In this document: positions 16,722 through 26,500 of the stretch, piece after piece
Layout: each line of letters starts with the position of its first letter
Numbering within the stretch: position 1 is the first letter of the stretch
From: Rufibacter immobilis
GTDB lineage: Bacteria > Bacteroidota > Bacteroidia > Cytophagales > Hymenobacteraceae
DNA: 64,000 nt
Assembly: GCF_003721565.1 (NCBI RefSeq)
Contig: NZ_RJJE01000009.1
Location: 1-64,000 of the forward strand
Reading direction: 5' to 3'
Translations under genes and position numbers: made by a program
Notes under the pieces: generated by a model
Database searches by the model: none
Seen by the model: the letters and a program-made list of their open reading frames with translations, nothing else
What the model was told of the DNA's origin: nothing

Positions 16722-17653
16722 CTGAGCAGGGCTTTAAGTTCGGCTACGCTTTCCACCACCCGCGGGCTGGTACGGGACATCAGGTTATCGGTGACCGAAT
16801 AGATTCGTTTCTGTTGGTAGGCTTTGATGCGCCTAAGCTCAGGGTAAAGGGTGAAGAACGTTTTCTCAAACTCCTCAAAGGTACCGCCTACCAGCACATC
16901 TGGGTTTATCTTTAGAATGTATTCACGGGTGAGGGCGGGAGACTGCTGGGCAAACACTTCGGGCACGGCATTGTCTGCGCCAATGTAGCGCAGCTTATCT
17001 GTGAAGATGGTGTTGCGGCCAAACACGTAGATAGGGTCTTTCCAAATAATGGCCAACACTTTAGGGCGCTCCCGCTGCTGGGCGGTGTCAGAAGAAAGTG
17101 CCTGGAGCTTTTGGGTTAAGGAATCTACCAGGTTGCGGGCCTGCTCTTCGCGCTTGAGCAGTTTGCCCAGGTCACGGAGACCACGAAGCACATCAGAAAC
17201 GCTGTCATAGGCCTGGAAATAGACGGGGATACCCATTTTCTGCACCTGGGCGGCCACCTCAGCGGAGATGATGCCTTCGGTGGCAAACACTACCTGAGGC
17301 TTAAGAAACAGCAGGCGCTCATAGTCCATGGGGTAGTTGTTCACCACCGGTTTGGAGAGCACGGCATTAGGGTAATCACAGTGCTGGGTACGTCCCACAA
17401 TGGTGCCGGTGTCTGCCACGGCGTAGAGCATTTCGGTCATGGAGGCGTCCAGTCCCATAATGCGCGTGGGCTGCACGGGCAGGGTCACCTTTCGGCCCAG
17501 ATCATCGGTAACGGTATGGACAGCGGCATCAGTCGCCGGGACAGCCGTTTTTTTGGCCTCGCAGCCGAAGAGCAACAAGGGCACACACAAAACGAGCAGC
17601 AGGCGCCACAGGGAAAGAAGACCGTAAAATTTCACAGCAAAGGCTTTATTCAT
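16718..17653 (-). CDS. ABC transporter substrate-binding lipoprotein, BtuF/FhuD-like
   Basis: Counted from the ATG at 17653 the protein has 311 residues and a lipoprotein signal (hydrophobic stretch ending LLLFGC, Cys at about position 30). The start VTLPVQPTRIMGLDASMTEMLYAVA followed by GRTQHCDYP resembles binding proteins for cobalamin or iron-chelate uptake. It presumably hands its ligand to the overlapping permease. An upstream extension of 50 residues is rejected because it is translated from an interspersed repeat and lies before the promoter. I looked for a cobalamin riboswitch upstream and did not see one. Confidence 0.87.
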   Translation of the reverse strand: MNKAFAVKFYGLLSLWRLLLVLCVPLLLFGCEAKKTAVPATDAAVHTVTDDLGRKVTLPVQPTRIMGLDASMTEMLYAVADTGTIVGRTQHCDYPNAVLSKPVVNNYPMDYERLLFLKPQVVFATEGIISAEVAAQVQKMGIPVYFQAYDSVSDVLRGLRDLGKLLKREEQARNLVDSLTQKLQALSSDTAQQRERPKVLAIIWKDPIYVFGRNTIFTDKLRYIGADNAVPEVFAQQSPALTREYILKINPDVLVGGTFEEFEKTFFTLYPELRRIKAYQQKRIYSVTDNLMSRTSPRVVESVAELKALLR

Positions 17654-17662
17654 AGCGTACGC

Positions 17663-17670
17663 CAAAGATA
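17663..17670 (-). promoter_or_regulatory. Likely -7 box of the transporter operon
   Basis: TATCTTTG on the minus strand matches TAnnTTTG. The -33 region reads TTC rather than TTG. The box lies only 10 bp before the ATG at 17653, which would give a nearly leaderless message. Confidence 0.45.
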
Positions 17671-17707
17671 CGGGATTTGCCCGAAGCGAACGCCCTCCCC
17701 TCCTGCG

Positions 17708-17747
17708 CTGGTTTAGGCCAGTTTTAGGAAAAAGAGCCGCTAAACAG
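17708..17747 (+). repeat. Interspersed palindromic repeat, first of an inverted pair
   Basis: CTGGTTTAGGCCAGTTTTA then GGAAAAAGAGCCGCTAAACAG. It faces the next copy, 21 bp away, in the opposite orientation, between divergent promoters. Confidence 0.85.
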
Positions 17748-17768
17748 AAACCTACTCTGCCCCGCTTT

Positions 17769-17808
17769 GGGTTTAGCGGCTCTTTTTCTGAAATCAGCGC
17801 CAAACCAG
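17769..17808 (-). repeat. Interspersed palindromic repeat, second of an inverted pair
   Basis: GGGTTTAGCGGCTCTTTTTC then TGAAATCAGCGCCAAACCAG. Its conserved arm is complementary to that of the preceding copy, so the pair could also form one larger cruciform. Confidence 0.85.
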
Positions 17809-17866
17809 AAAACCGGCTCAGGGCGGCGGGACGGTCATCGGCGAAGCCGTCTCTGCAAAACTTTCG

Positions 17867-17874
17867 TACCTTTG
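17867..17874 (+). promoter_or_regulatory. Likely -7 box of the hldD promoter
   Basis: TACCTTTG is a full match to TAnnTTTG, 33 bp before the hldD ATG. No TTG is present at the -33 position. Confidence 0.45.
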
Positions 17875-17907
17875 GAGACCAGTGCCCAGAACTTAAACCA
17901 GATTTGT

Positions 17908-18873
17908 ATGATAGTAGTAACCGGAGCGGCCGGCTTTATTGCCAGTTGCCTTGTTTCCCGGCTCAACGCTGCCAATTTCAATGACATAGTGGTGGTAGAC
18001 AATTTCTCCGTGTCTAAAAAACTGCCCAACATAGAAGGCAAAAAGATAAAAGAGTTTGTAGACCGCCATGACTTCTTCACGTGGCTGGACAAGAATTACG
18101 AAGAGGTGGAATTCATCTTCCACCTGGGAGCCCGCACCGATACCACCGAAACCAACCGTGAGGTACTCAACCTGCTCAACCTGGACTACTCCAAAAACGT
18201 CTGGAACGCCTGCTGCGAGTATCAGATTCCGCTGGTGTATGCCTCGTCTGCCGCCACGTACGGATCAGGCACTTTGGGCTATGACGATGACGAATCGCTC
18301 ATCCATCTGCTGCGGCCGTTGAACGCCTACGGCGATTCTAAAAACGAATTTGACCAGTGGGCGCTGGAGCAGACCGCCAAGCCCTTCTTCTGGGTGGGGC
18401 TTAAGTTCTTCAACGTGTACGGGCCCAATGAGTACCACAAAGGCAGAATGGCCTCCGTGGTGATGCACGCCTTCAACTCCATCCAGGACACAGGCCGCCT
18501 CACGCTGTTCCGCTCGCACAACCCAGACTACGAAGACGGCAAACAGATGCGCGATTTCGTGTATGTGAAAGACGTGGTGGAAGTGCTGTTCTGGCTCATG
18601 CACCACCGCAAGGACTCGGGCATTTACAACCTGGGCAGCGGCGAGGCCCGAACTTTCCTGGACCTGGCGTTCAATACCTTCACCGCCATGGGCCATGACA
18701 TCAACATTGATTTCAAAGACACCCCAGAAGACATCAGGGATAAATACCAGTACTACACCCAGGCCAATATGGCCAAACTGCGCGGCATTGGGTATGACAA
18801 ACCCTTCCATACCTTGGAAGAAGGCATACAGGACTACGTGCAGAATTACCTCATGCGCGGAGCGTATTACTAA
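17908..18873 (+). CDS. hldD: ADP-L-glycero-D-manno-heptose 6-epimerase
   Basis: HldD (RfaD) performs the last step in making ADP-L-glycero-heptose for the LPS core. From the ATG at 17908 the protein has 321 residues and begins MIVVTGAAGFIAS, the NAD(P)-binding glycine motif. The SDR Ser and Tyr-x-x-x-Lys are in SSAATYG and YGDSKNEFDQW. The heptose-specific FNVYGPNEYHKGRMASV segment separates it from UDP-galactose epimerases. The N-terminal 47 residues of the longer open frame are translated from an interspersed repeat and the promoter region and are rejected. It has an LPS role in common with lpxB nearby, but they are not in one operon. Confidence 0.92.
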   Translation: MIVVTGAAGFIASCLVSRLNAANFNDIVVVDNFSVSKKLPNIEGKKIKEFVDRHDFFTWLDKNYEEVEFIFHLGARTDTTETNREVLNLLNLDYSKNVWNACCEYQIPLVYASSAATYGSGTLGYDDDESLIHLLRPLNAYGDSKNEFDQWALEQTAKPFFWVGLKFFNVYGPNEYHKGRMASVVMHAFNSIQDTGRLTLFRSHNPDYEDGKQMRDFVYVKDVVEVLFWLMHHRKDSGIYNLGSGEARTFLDLAFNTFTAMGHDINIDFKDTPEDIRDKYQYYTQANMAKLRGIGYDKPFHTLEEGIQDYVQNYLMRGAYY

Positions 18874-18874
18874 T

Positions 18875-18920
18875 CTTAAAACAGCAGAGCCGGCCTTAGC
18901 GCCGGCTCTGCTGTTTTAAG
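18875..18920 (+). terminator. Palindromic terminator of hldD
   Basis: Perfect 20-bp arms (18875-18894, 18901-18920) with a 6-nt loop begin one base after the stop codon. The right arm ends with the first ten bases of an interspersed repeat, so the two elements share sequence. Confidence 0.85.
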
Positions 18921-18950
18921 GCTGATTTTGAAAAAAGAGCCGCTAAACAG
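18911..18950 (+). repeat. Interspersed palindromic repeat fused to the hldD terminator
   Basis: CTGTTTTAAGGCTGATTTT then GAAAAAAGAGCCGCTAAACAG. Its first ten bases are the outer part of the terminator arm. Confidence 0.85.
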
Positions 18951-19048
18951 GTCCCATCTGTACCGGTACAACCACCAGCGCGCCTGCTTTCGTATTACTA
19001 CGTAAACTTCAGAATTAACCCGTAATCTGTTTAGCCTCCAGAACTCCT

Positions 19049-19894
19049 ATGCCCTACAACATCGTAGACAACGACATGAGTGCAGCAGCGTCATCTGATT
19101 CTTTGGCCATGCCCAATGACATACACATTGCAACCTGGGAAGAACTGCAGCGCGAACTCTTCCGGGATTCCTGGGACGATAAACTGAACCGTTACCGCTC
19201 GCCCTACGTCTTCAGGGGGTTATGGAACAAGGGGTATAACCTCAAGACCAGCCTCATGCGCATTGGCGGCGATTTCCCCAAGCTGGAACCCCACCTGCTC
19301 CGCAACTTCAGGAAGTACTCCCGCGGCTCCACCGAAGTGGGCGAATCTATCTGGAACTGGCTGGCGGTAGCCCAGCACCACGGCCTGCCCACCCGCCTCA
19401 TGGACTGGACCTACTCGCCCTACGTGGCGCTGCACTTTGCCACCGCAGACCTCAGCAATTTCCATGAAGACGGCGTGATCTGGTGCGTGAACTACGTAAA
19501 GTCTACCGAGCACCTGCCCAAGAAACTCCAGACCGTGATCAAGAAGGAGGGCTCTAATGTGTTCACCCCCGAGGTGCTGGAGCCGGTGGCTACTTCACTC
19601 AGCAGCCTGAGCGAGTTCCAGGAAAAACCGTTTGTGCTGTTCATGGAACCACCGTCCCTAGATGAGCGCATTGTGCACCAGTACGCGCTGTTCTCCATGA
19701 TGTCTACCCCGGAAGCCATGCTGTGCGAATGGCTAACAGAACACCCAGACCTGTATTTCCGGCTCATCATTCCGGCCAAACTGAAATGGGAAATCAGAGA
19801 CAAACTGGACCAGGCCAACATCACGGAACGGGTCCTTTTCCCCGGCCTCAGCGGCATCAGCGCCTGGCTCAAACGCCACTACACCACCACGTAA
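19049..19894 (+). CDS. FRG-domain protein
   Basis: The 281-residue cytoplasmic protein has the FRG domain signature YVFRGLWNKGYNLKTSL near residue 50, then the family's second conserved block, AQHHGLPTRLMDWTYSPYVALHFA, around residues 110-133. FRG proteins are widespread; their biochemical activity is not settled, and some occur in phage-defence or toxin loci. No such partner is present here: it follows hldD and is convergent with the large outer-membrane protein gene. An alternative start ten codons in (MSAAASSD) or at MPNDIHIATW is possible. No signal peptide is seen. Confidence 0.85.
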   Translation: MPYNIVDNDMSAAASSDSLAMPNDIHIATWEELQRELFRDSWDDKLNRYRSPYVFRGLWNKGYNLKTSLMRIGGDFPKLEPHLLRNFRKYSRGSTEVGESIWNWLAVAQHHGLPTRLMDWTYSPYVALHFATADLSNFHEDGVIWCVNYVKSTEHLPKKLQTVIKKEGSNVFTPEVLEPVATSLSSLSEFQEKPFVLFMEPPSLDERIVHQYALFSMMSTPEAMLCEWLTEHPDLYFRLIIPAKLKWEIRDKLDQANITERVLFPGLSGISAWLKRHYTTT

Positions 19895-20019
19895 TTAATT
19901 GAGAATTGGGAATTAGGAATGGGGAATTCATTTTTGCGTTTAGGGGCTTTTTTTCCAAAAACGGCCCCTAAACGCAAAGAAGCTCTACGTCTAGCAAAAA
20001 ACTAATTCCTAATTCCTAA
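19895..20019. repeat. Nested inverted repeats of AATTAGG units
   Basis: From the FRG stop to the stop of the convergent gene, GAATTGGGAATTAGGAAT (19902-19920) faces AATTCCTAATTCCTAATT (about 20004-20021). A symmetric interspersed repeat sits in the middle. The outer units reach the last codon of the outer-membrane protein gene. Confidence 0.7.
19933..19978. repeat. Interspersed palindromic repeat, symmetric form
   Basis: Perfect 15-bp arms, TTTGCGTTTAGGGGC and GCCCCTAAACGCAAA, at 19933-19947 and 19964-19978. It lies between convergent genes and may terminate both. Confidence 0.85.
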
Positions 20020-23000
20020 TTAAAAAAGGATGGAGACTTGCATGCGGCCGGTATGGATGGTCCGGATGCCTTGGGGTTTACGGCCGTCATAGTCTACCGT
20101 AATGTTAAGGCCGTTGCTGAGGCGCTGTTGCAGGGCCAGGTTCCAGGTGAGGTTATTGCCGGGCCTGAACCCGTTGAGCATCTCAAACGCCACCGGCGAG
20201 TTGTCTAAACCTGTGTACTTGATTTTAATGTACTTCACTACACCGGTTATCGTACGCTTGCCCACTTGGCTCAGGCGTGTCTCGGTGCCCAGTTCATGGA
20301 ATTTGGCGTGCTCCTGGTCGCCCAGCTCGTTGTCTTTGTCCATCCATTGGTAGGTACCAGTGAACCGGATGGTAGGGTTAGGCTGATACGAGAGCTCCGG
20401 GGTAGCCTCCCAAGACCTGATGAGGAAGTTCTTGGTGGAAAGGTAGTTGGAAGCACTTTCACGCTTAGCGCGTGTCACGTTCAGGCGGCTGGAGAAAACC
20501 TCCGTTAGGTTCACGCGCACCAGCACCTGCTGGATCGTGTTGTTGCGCACATCGGTCCCGTTGGTGAGCAGCGTTTTCTGCAAACCCTGCTGAAAAGTCC
20601 ACTCCACCCCGTACTTGGGGTTGCTCCGGTTAAAGTAGAGCGTGTTTCTATAGGAGCGCGTGAGCGAAAGCAGGGTGGAATCTTCAAAATTGAGGCTGAA
20701 AGGATTGAACCGGCTGCGTAGATCATCATCTGTGATGCGTTTGTCAACGGTAACGTAAGACAGGGCCGAGAATTTAGCCGCAATCCGTTTCCAGCGGGCT
20801 TCTGAGTTCTGCCAGGCCCGCGGCAGACTGCTGTTGAGGCGGTAAGTGAACGTGTTGGTGTAGGCAAGCACGTACTCATCTGTGGGAATGAAGAGCTTAA
20901 TGAAATTGCGGCGGTAAGGCGGGTCTATGGGCTGCGATTCAAAAAACTCGTTCAGGTCCTGCCGACCATCGCGGTTGAGGTCCTCAAAAAAGTGCGTTCC
21001 CTGCCCCGGAATAGTTTCCACAAACTGGTATTCCCGCTTCAGTTCCCGGCCGGTGCCAATAGCGTACGACAATTCAGAACGAAGATGCCGGTCCAGGAAA
21101 TCGCCGGTCCAGTCAATTTTGGAGAGAATGGTGGTTTCTCGCAGACTATCCCGGGCCTGGATGTTTCTTAGCGTAATGAGCGCCGTGAGCTGGTGGTTGT
21201 TTTTGATGACGGTGCTGGTGCTCACGTTGAAAGTATTGGCAGTCTGTTTGTTGCCCAACTCCCCGTTCTCCGGTCTGTAATCTACGCGGCGGCTGTACTC
21301 CGCCCGGTATTTAAACGTGGTGGCGGTGTCGCGACTCTGGATGTAAAACAGGTGGTCATCAAAATAATTGGCGGAGCCTACCAACGCTTCATTGAGCTTG
21401 GAGGTGATGCGGTTTTTATCAAAGCGGTACACGTAGCCGGGCGTGAAGAAGCGGGTAGGATACTGCACATTGATTTCGCCGCGTACCCATTCAGAAATAC
21501 TTTCGGGCTGCTCATTGTTGAGGAGAAACAGGTTGGCGCGCAGCTCCAGACCTTTGATCTTCTGGCCCAACTCCAGTAAATGCTGGGTTCCGTCTACCTC
21601 GGTGGGACGGTACCGCCTACTGATGCGGTAATTGATGAACCGCTGGGCATCGCGCACCCCTCCTACCGCAAACGTAAAAATATGGTCCTCAATCCTGGGC
21701 TGCCGGGCTTGGGTGGTGTTGGTGGGATTGCTCCAGTCACGGTCAAACTCCACATCGCGGTAGCGGTCTATGGGCACGAAGTTAGGGTCTGTGTACTCAT
21801 AGGTCATGGCGCTGCGCAGTTTGTAAGCACCCAAAAACTTAACATTCCGGTCATTCAGCTGATAGCCAATTTTGATGGCCTTGCCCTGGTCATCTCCTGA
21901 ATCAATGTTAGAGTACCGGTTAAGGTCATTCTTAGAACCGGCCACCTCCAGGAATACATTGGTTTTGTCGTCCAGATTCCAGCTGCCGCCCAAGGTGATC
22001 ATCTGCTTCTGCACGGGTGTGGGCAAAATTCGCACGGGCTCATAGCGGCCCTGCGGCACGCCATTCACCGGTTCCACCCACTGGAAAACCCGTCCGTTCA
22101 CGGTGGTGTTCTGCAACACGTAGTTTCCGCCGTTGGCCATTTCCGTAAAACTCACCGCATAATACGCCCTGGTAGAATCTGTGGAATATTCAAAGATCTG
22201 GTAGGTTCCGCTGGCGGCTACGGTATCTTTCCGGAGATAAAGGACCTGGTTTCTATCAAACCGGACGGAGTCTCCCCCCGGAGCTACCGCCAAATCCTGC
22301 CGATCACCGATCTGGGAGAGCAGGCGTTTTTCCTCCGTGCTTAGGTTAAGGGTGAGCGGGTTGTTGGGGTTGTCCGCCTCATTGTAGTAGTTGCCGTACA
22401 CGTTGAACTTGCCCATTTTCTGGTAATGGCTGGCGTGCACCACGCTGCGGGTATAGTTAAGGTCTGAGTACTCAAAGTCTACCCGTATGCGGGAGTTGCG
22501 GGTAATGATCCATTTGGGTGTGAACGTGATTTCGGCTTGGTTGTAGTCAATGACATAGTCATAGTCAAACCCGCGTTGCAGCAGCTTGCCGTCTAAATAC
22601 ACGCGCTCAGAATTGGCCAGCACAATAATGAACCGCTCCCCGTTGGGGCCGCGCAAACGGTAAGGCCCCTGCACACTTTCAATGGGCGTGATGTTCTCAG
22701 AGGCAAATTTCCCCTTGGCCACCGAAGCCGCCACCGAGGTAGAACTTTCCCAGCCCGGTTTGCCGCGGTTCACCTCCAGGGCTCCCCCCTGCACGTTTTT
22801 GTAGAACCGCAGAAAGTAGGAAGCGGGCCGGTTCCGCAAGATCACATCGCCGCCGGTCAAAGTCCATAGCCGGTGCTGCAACGTAATGAACACGCGGTCA
22901 AACTCCTGCAACTGCTGGGTATTTCCCTCGGGCTGAAACGGAATATTTTGGTCGGTGATGGAAGCCGTGATGCTGATTTCATCGGTCAGCTTTCCTTCCA

Positions 23001-23577
23001 GCTGTAGGTTCAAAGCCGAGTTCACAAACACGTTCTGGGTATTCCCAATGGACACGCCCCTGGAAATACTACCTGTTTTATTGAGGCCGGGAGTTTTAAA
23101 AAGCTCTTCCTTGGTGGCCGCTTGGTTGAACACGTAAGGCCGCTCAAAAGAAGTGGAGTCCCAGGTACGGATGTCGCGTTTGAACGCCGGAGCGGCCACG
23201 TTGAGCGGCAACACCCGGTAACACACCAGCACCGAATCTGGTTTTGGCTCAATTCTGGAAAAACGGGCGCTAAACGCACCGGCGCTGTCTCTGGCAATAC
23301 TGTCTGGCCGCATGGCTGGAGCAGGTTCAGGAAACAAAGTGCCCACAAATTGAAACTGGTTGGTGGCGGGGTCATAGTGGAAACCCAGGGGTGTGCGCAG
23401 TTGTCGGCGGTCCAGAATCTCAATGGAATGCTCCGCCACGGTAAGGGAGTCCAGTTGGAACGTGCCCGGCTGTAGCCTCACCCATTTGCACCGGCGGTTA
23501 GATAGCTCCTGGCCCTGCACCTGCCCAGCCCACAGCAGGGAGAGAAAGAAAACCACGATAATGCCCCAGCGGCTCAT
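20020..23577 (-). CDS. Large SprA-like outer-membrane protein, uncharacterised
   Basis: The 1185-residue product begins with a signal peptide (MSRWGIIVVFFLSLLWAGQVQGQ). About residues 165-230 contain GSISRGVSIGNTQNVFVNSA followed by LNLQLEGKLTDEISITASIT and the Q-rich PEGNTQQLQEF, a block that resembles conserved parts of the SprA family of gliding/type IX secretion proteins; the similarity is from memory. The rest alternates charged turns and beta strands and ends ...GRMQVSILF with a terminal Phe, as in a large barrel. It is about half the length of SprA, so I do not call it SprA. The ATG overlaps the TGA of the kinase gene by four bases. Residues 100-113 are encoded by an interspersed repeat. 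Confidence 0.72.
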   Translation of the reverse strand: MSRWGIIVVFFLSLLWAGQVQGQELSNRRCKWVRLQPGTFQLDSLTVAEHSIEILDRRQLRTPLGFHYDPATNQFQFVGTLFPEPAPAMRPDSIARDSAGAFSARFSRIEPKPDSVLVCYRVLPLNVAAPAFKRDIRTWDSTSFERPYVFNQAATKEELFKTPGLNKTGSISRGVSIGNTQNVFVNSALNLQLEGKLTDEISITASITDQNIPFQPEGNTQQLQEFDRVFITLQHRLWTLTGGDVILRNRPASYFLRFYKNVQGGALEVNRGKPGWESSTSVAASVAKGKFASENITPIESVQGPYRLRGPNGERFIIVLANSERVYLDGKLLQRGFDYDYVIDYNQAEITFTPKWIITRNSRIRVDFEYSDLNYTRSVVHASHYQKMGKFNVYGNYYNEADNPNNPLTLNLSTEEKRLLSQIGDRQDLAVAPGGDSVRFDRNQVLYLRKDTVAASGTYQIFEYSTDSTRAYYAVSFTEMANGGNYVLQNTTVNGRVFQWVEPVNGVPQGRYEPVRILPTPVQKQMITLGGSWNLDDKTNVFLEVAGSKNDLNRYSNIDSGDDQGKAIKIGYQLNDRNVKFLGAYKLRSAMTYEYTDPNFVPIDRYRDVEFDRDWSNPTNTTQARQPRIEDHIFTFAVGGVRDAQRFINYRISRRYRPTEVDGTQHLLELGQKIKGLELRANLFLLNNEQPESISEWVRGEINVQYPTRFFTPGYVYRFDKNRITSKLNEALVGSANYFDDHLFYIQSRDTATTFKYRAEYSRRVDYRPENGELGNKQTANTFNVSTSTVIKNNHQLTALITLRNIQARDSLRETTILSKIDWTGDFLDRHLRSELSYAIGTGRELKREYQFVETIPGQGTHFFEDLNRDGRQDLNEFFESQPIDPPYRRNFIKLFIPTDEYVLAYTNTFTYRLNSSLPRAWQNSEARWKRIAAKFSALSYVTVDKRITDDDLRSRFNPFSLNFEDSTLLSLTRSYRNTLYFNRSNPKYGVEWTFQQGLQKTLLTNGTDVRNNTIQQVLVRVNLTEVFSSRLNVTRAKRESASNYLSTKNFLIRSWEATPELSYQPNPTIRFTGTYQWMDKDNELGDQEHAKFHELGTETRLSQVGKRTITGVVKYIKIKYTGLDNSPVAFEMLNGFRPGNNLTWNLALQQRLSNGLNITVDYDGRKPQGIRTIHTGRMQVSILF
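23238..23276 (+). repeat. Interspersed repeat inside the large outer-membrane protein gene
   Basis: CTGGTTTTGGCTCAATTC then TGGAAAAACGGGCGCTAAACG closely matches intergenic copies such as the one at 57202-57241. It lies in frame on the antisense strand and encodes about residues 100-113 (AFSARFSRIEPKPD). Confidence 0.75.
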
Positions 23578-26500
23578 GGCTGCACCACCGGCAATTTCAG
23601 GAAAAAGGTAGTGCCTTCATTTTCCTGGGTTTCAAACCAAATGGATCCGCCAATGGCTTCCACCCCCTTCTTCACCACGGCCAACCCAATACCGGAACCG
23701 GAGTACTTGGTACTGAAATTGGGGATGAAGATTTTGGGCTGCACCTCTTCCGGAATGCCGGTTCCGTTGTCTTTTACCGCCACCAGCACCCACTGCGCGC
23801 TCACCAACTCCTGGGTAACCTGAATGTGGGGCGTTCTGGAAGAAGGAATGGCCTGTAGGGCGTTCAGCAGCAAATTGTTGAAGATCCGGATCAGTTGGTT
23901 CTCATCGGCGCGCACATACACAGAACCTTCCGTCAGCTGCACGTTCACTTGCTCCTGCTGTTGCGGGTTCAGGTGCAGGTCGGTGGCTTTATGAATCAAG
24001 GTATTCAACTCCAGCACTTCCAGCTTAAGATCAGGCATGGCCGTGAAACTGGAGAACGACGTGGCAATATCACTTAGTACGTCAATCTGGGTGATCATGG
24101 TATTGGAGATCTTCTCTATCAGCTCCTGCAAATTCCCGCGGCCTTCCTGCATGGCTTTGCGCAGGTACTGCAACGAAAGCTTCATGGGCGTAAGCGGGTT
24201 CTTGATCTCATGGGCCACCTGCCGGGCCATTTCTTTCCAGGCGGCTTCTTTCTCCTTGAGCGCCAGATCCTGCTTGCTTTCCTCCAATTTCTGTAGCATC
24301 TGATTGTACTCATGCACCAGGAGCCCAATTTCATCGCGGGATTTGTACACCAGTTTCTCGTTGGTGCCGGTTAAGGACATGCGTTTCAGGCGCTCCGTGA
24401 GCAACTGCAACGGTACGGTAAGTGCCCTGGTAGCCATGTAGCTCATGAGCACGAACAGCAGGAACAGCACCGTGAAGATGTTGAGGATAGTGGTAATGAG
24501 CTGAATGAGCTTGTTGTTGAGTTCTTTCTCAGAATCAAAGAAAGGAATGGCCAGATACCCGTTGGGCTCCTGCGCCGGGCTGGCCCGCAACGGAAGATAG
24601 ATGGTGCTATAGGGCAAGGTGCCGGCTTTTTCCTCCAACAGCACCCGGTTGAGCCCCTGTTCTTTCAGGAGACCATACGCCTCCGGATTCAGTCTTGTAG
24701 ACAATACCCCCGCCTCAAACAAAGTAGGCTGGCTGGAAATGCGGAGCTCTCCATTGGCACTGTAGATGTTCAGTTCTGCCTGCGCCACCATGGCCAGCCT
24801 GTTAATGCGCCGCGACAAGGAATCTGCCCTACCCTTGAAAAGTTCATCGCCCCAGTTACTGGTAAGAATGCTCTGCCGTACAAAATCGCCTTGGTCTGTA
24901 TAGCCCCTGATCAAGTCTTGCCGGTACGAATTGGTCACCAGACTCCCTATGGTAAGACTGACCAACACCAAGGGCACCAAAACACCCAGGTTCAGGAACA
25001 ACTGAATTTTGGTGCTGAATGTGGACGTGATGGCCCGTATCAACTTCCCTTTAGACAGCATGACCAGCACCAGCAGCGAGAAAAGCACTACGGTGTGCAG
25101 TAAAAACAGAAATGAGAAGTTGGAAAGCCAAGAGTTTGCCCCATAGGCCCGGGTACTCACCAAGGCAATGGTTCCGTTGGCCGAACGGGCTCCTAAATGA
25201 TGATAATTGGCCAAGGACAGGCCCTGGGTATACAGCAGCGGTGCCTCAAACAATTGAGGGGAAAAGAGTTGGCTGTACTCAAAGTAGCCTTCAGTTTTGA
25301 GCCAGCGGTTTTCGCGCCAGAGGGCGTAGCTGCTGGCAGGAATGGTGTTAGCTTGGGAAGCCTTCCTTTCTACCAATAATTCTGGCAACACGCTGTTAGG
25401 AGCCGTTATTTTAGGACTTACCTCCAGCACTACCGTTACCCACTGCAGAAAATCTACCGGTACTTTGATTTCCTGCAGATAGGTGAACTTGCTGGGATCT
25501 GTCTCTGTGTGCACCAGCAACTGCCCTTTCTGGTTAGTGGATTTTGCCTTGGGAGCCCAGGCCTGAGCATAAATTTCTAGATTAGGAAGGCTGTCCTGTC
25601 TTTGAAAGCTTACTCCATTTACATCAAACAAGCGTACGGTCACGGCATAATTCTCCGTGATGTTCCGCAAATGGTGCCGACGTATTTTCTGTTTCACCAG
25701 ATTCAGATTCACCCAAGGCGAGCTCAATTCATGCTGTACCAGAGGATCTTGGCTGATGCCTTCGGCGGCCTGGGCCAAGAGATATTCAGTTAAATCATCA
25801 CGGTCTTTCAGCAGTTGGGCGGCTACGCGTTGCTTATCGGCGCGTAGCTGAACCGAATACAGATCATACAAGGCCGCTGCTCCCAAACTGGCGCTTACTA
25901 TGTTGAGCAGAAAAATACTAGAGTAGACTCCGGCCCTGTAGCCAAGCCTGCGATGAATCTGCTCCCACCCTATCAAAGTGGCGCTGGCAAACAGCACTAT
26001 CCAGTTGCCGCTGGGAGCATCTCGCCAGAAAGCCCAGCCTAACGCTACCACCAGCACTATAATCCAGGCGTAGGCAAAGGGCACCTTCCCATTGGCAGTT
26101 AACGGCAGGCAATTCAGCAGCAACCGTAAAATCCAACTGAGGGCAAGGGTGTGCAGTACCACTACCAGATACAGCAGCAGTTTGGGCAAGCCGAATTGGA
26201 TGCTCTGCGTGATGTCCAGGTTGGGCTGGGAATTCACCACCAGGCTGCGGTACATCTCATACCAGCCAATGATAAGCACGGTAATAAAAGCGCCAATCAC
26301 GACACAAGCCCAATGCTGTTTTTGGGGCGTTTTGAAAAAAAGGTGCTCTAAACGGAAAGACCTAGCCAGGCGGTACACCTGCAAAGCCATCAGCATAAAG
26401 CAGATTTCGTTCAACAGCAAATCGCCTAACGACGGCGACCACCACGCGGCAGCGTATACCCTTGGGCTGAATAATTCCAATTCCTGTATGGCGTTGGGGA

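Noticed and set aside
17654-17760. Cobalamin riboswitch upstream of the BtuF-like gene
   Set aside because: No B12-box-like sequence or suitable folded leader was found; the likely -7 box is only 10 bp from the start codon.
20020-23577. Calling the large outer-membrane protein SprA
   Set aside because: It is about half the length of SprA; only a local block is similar.
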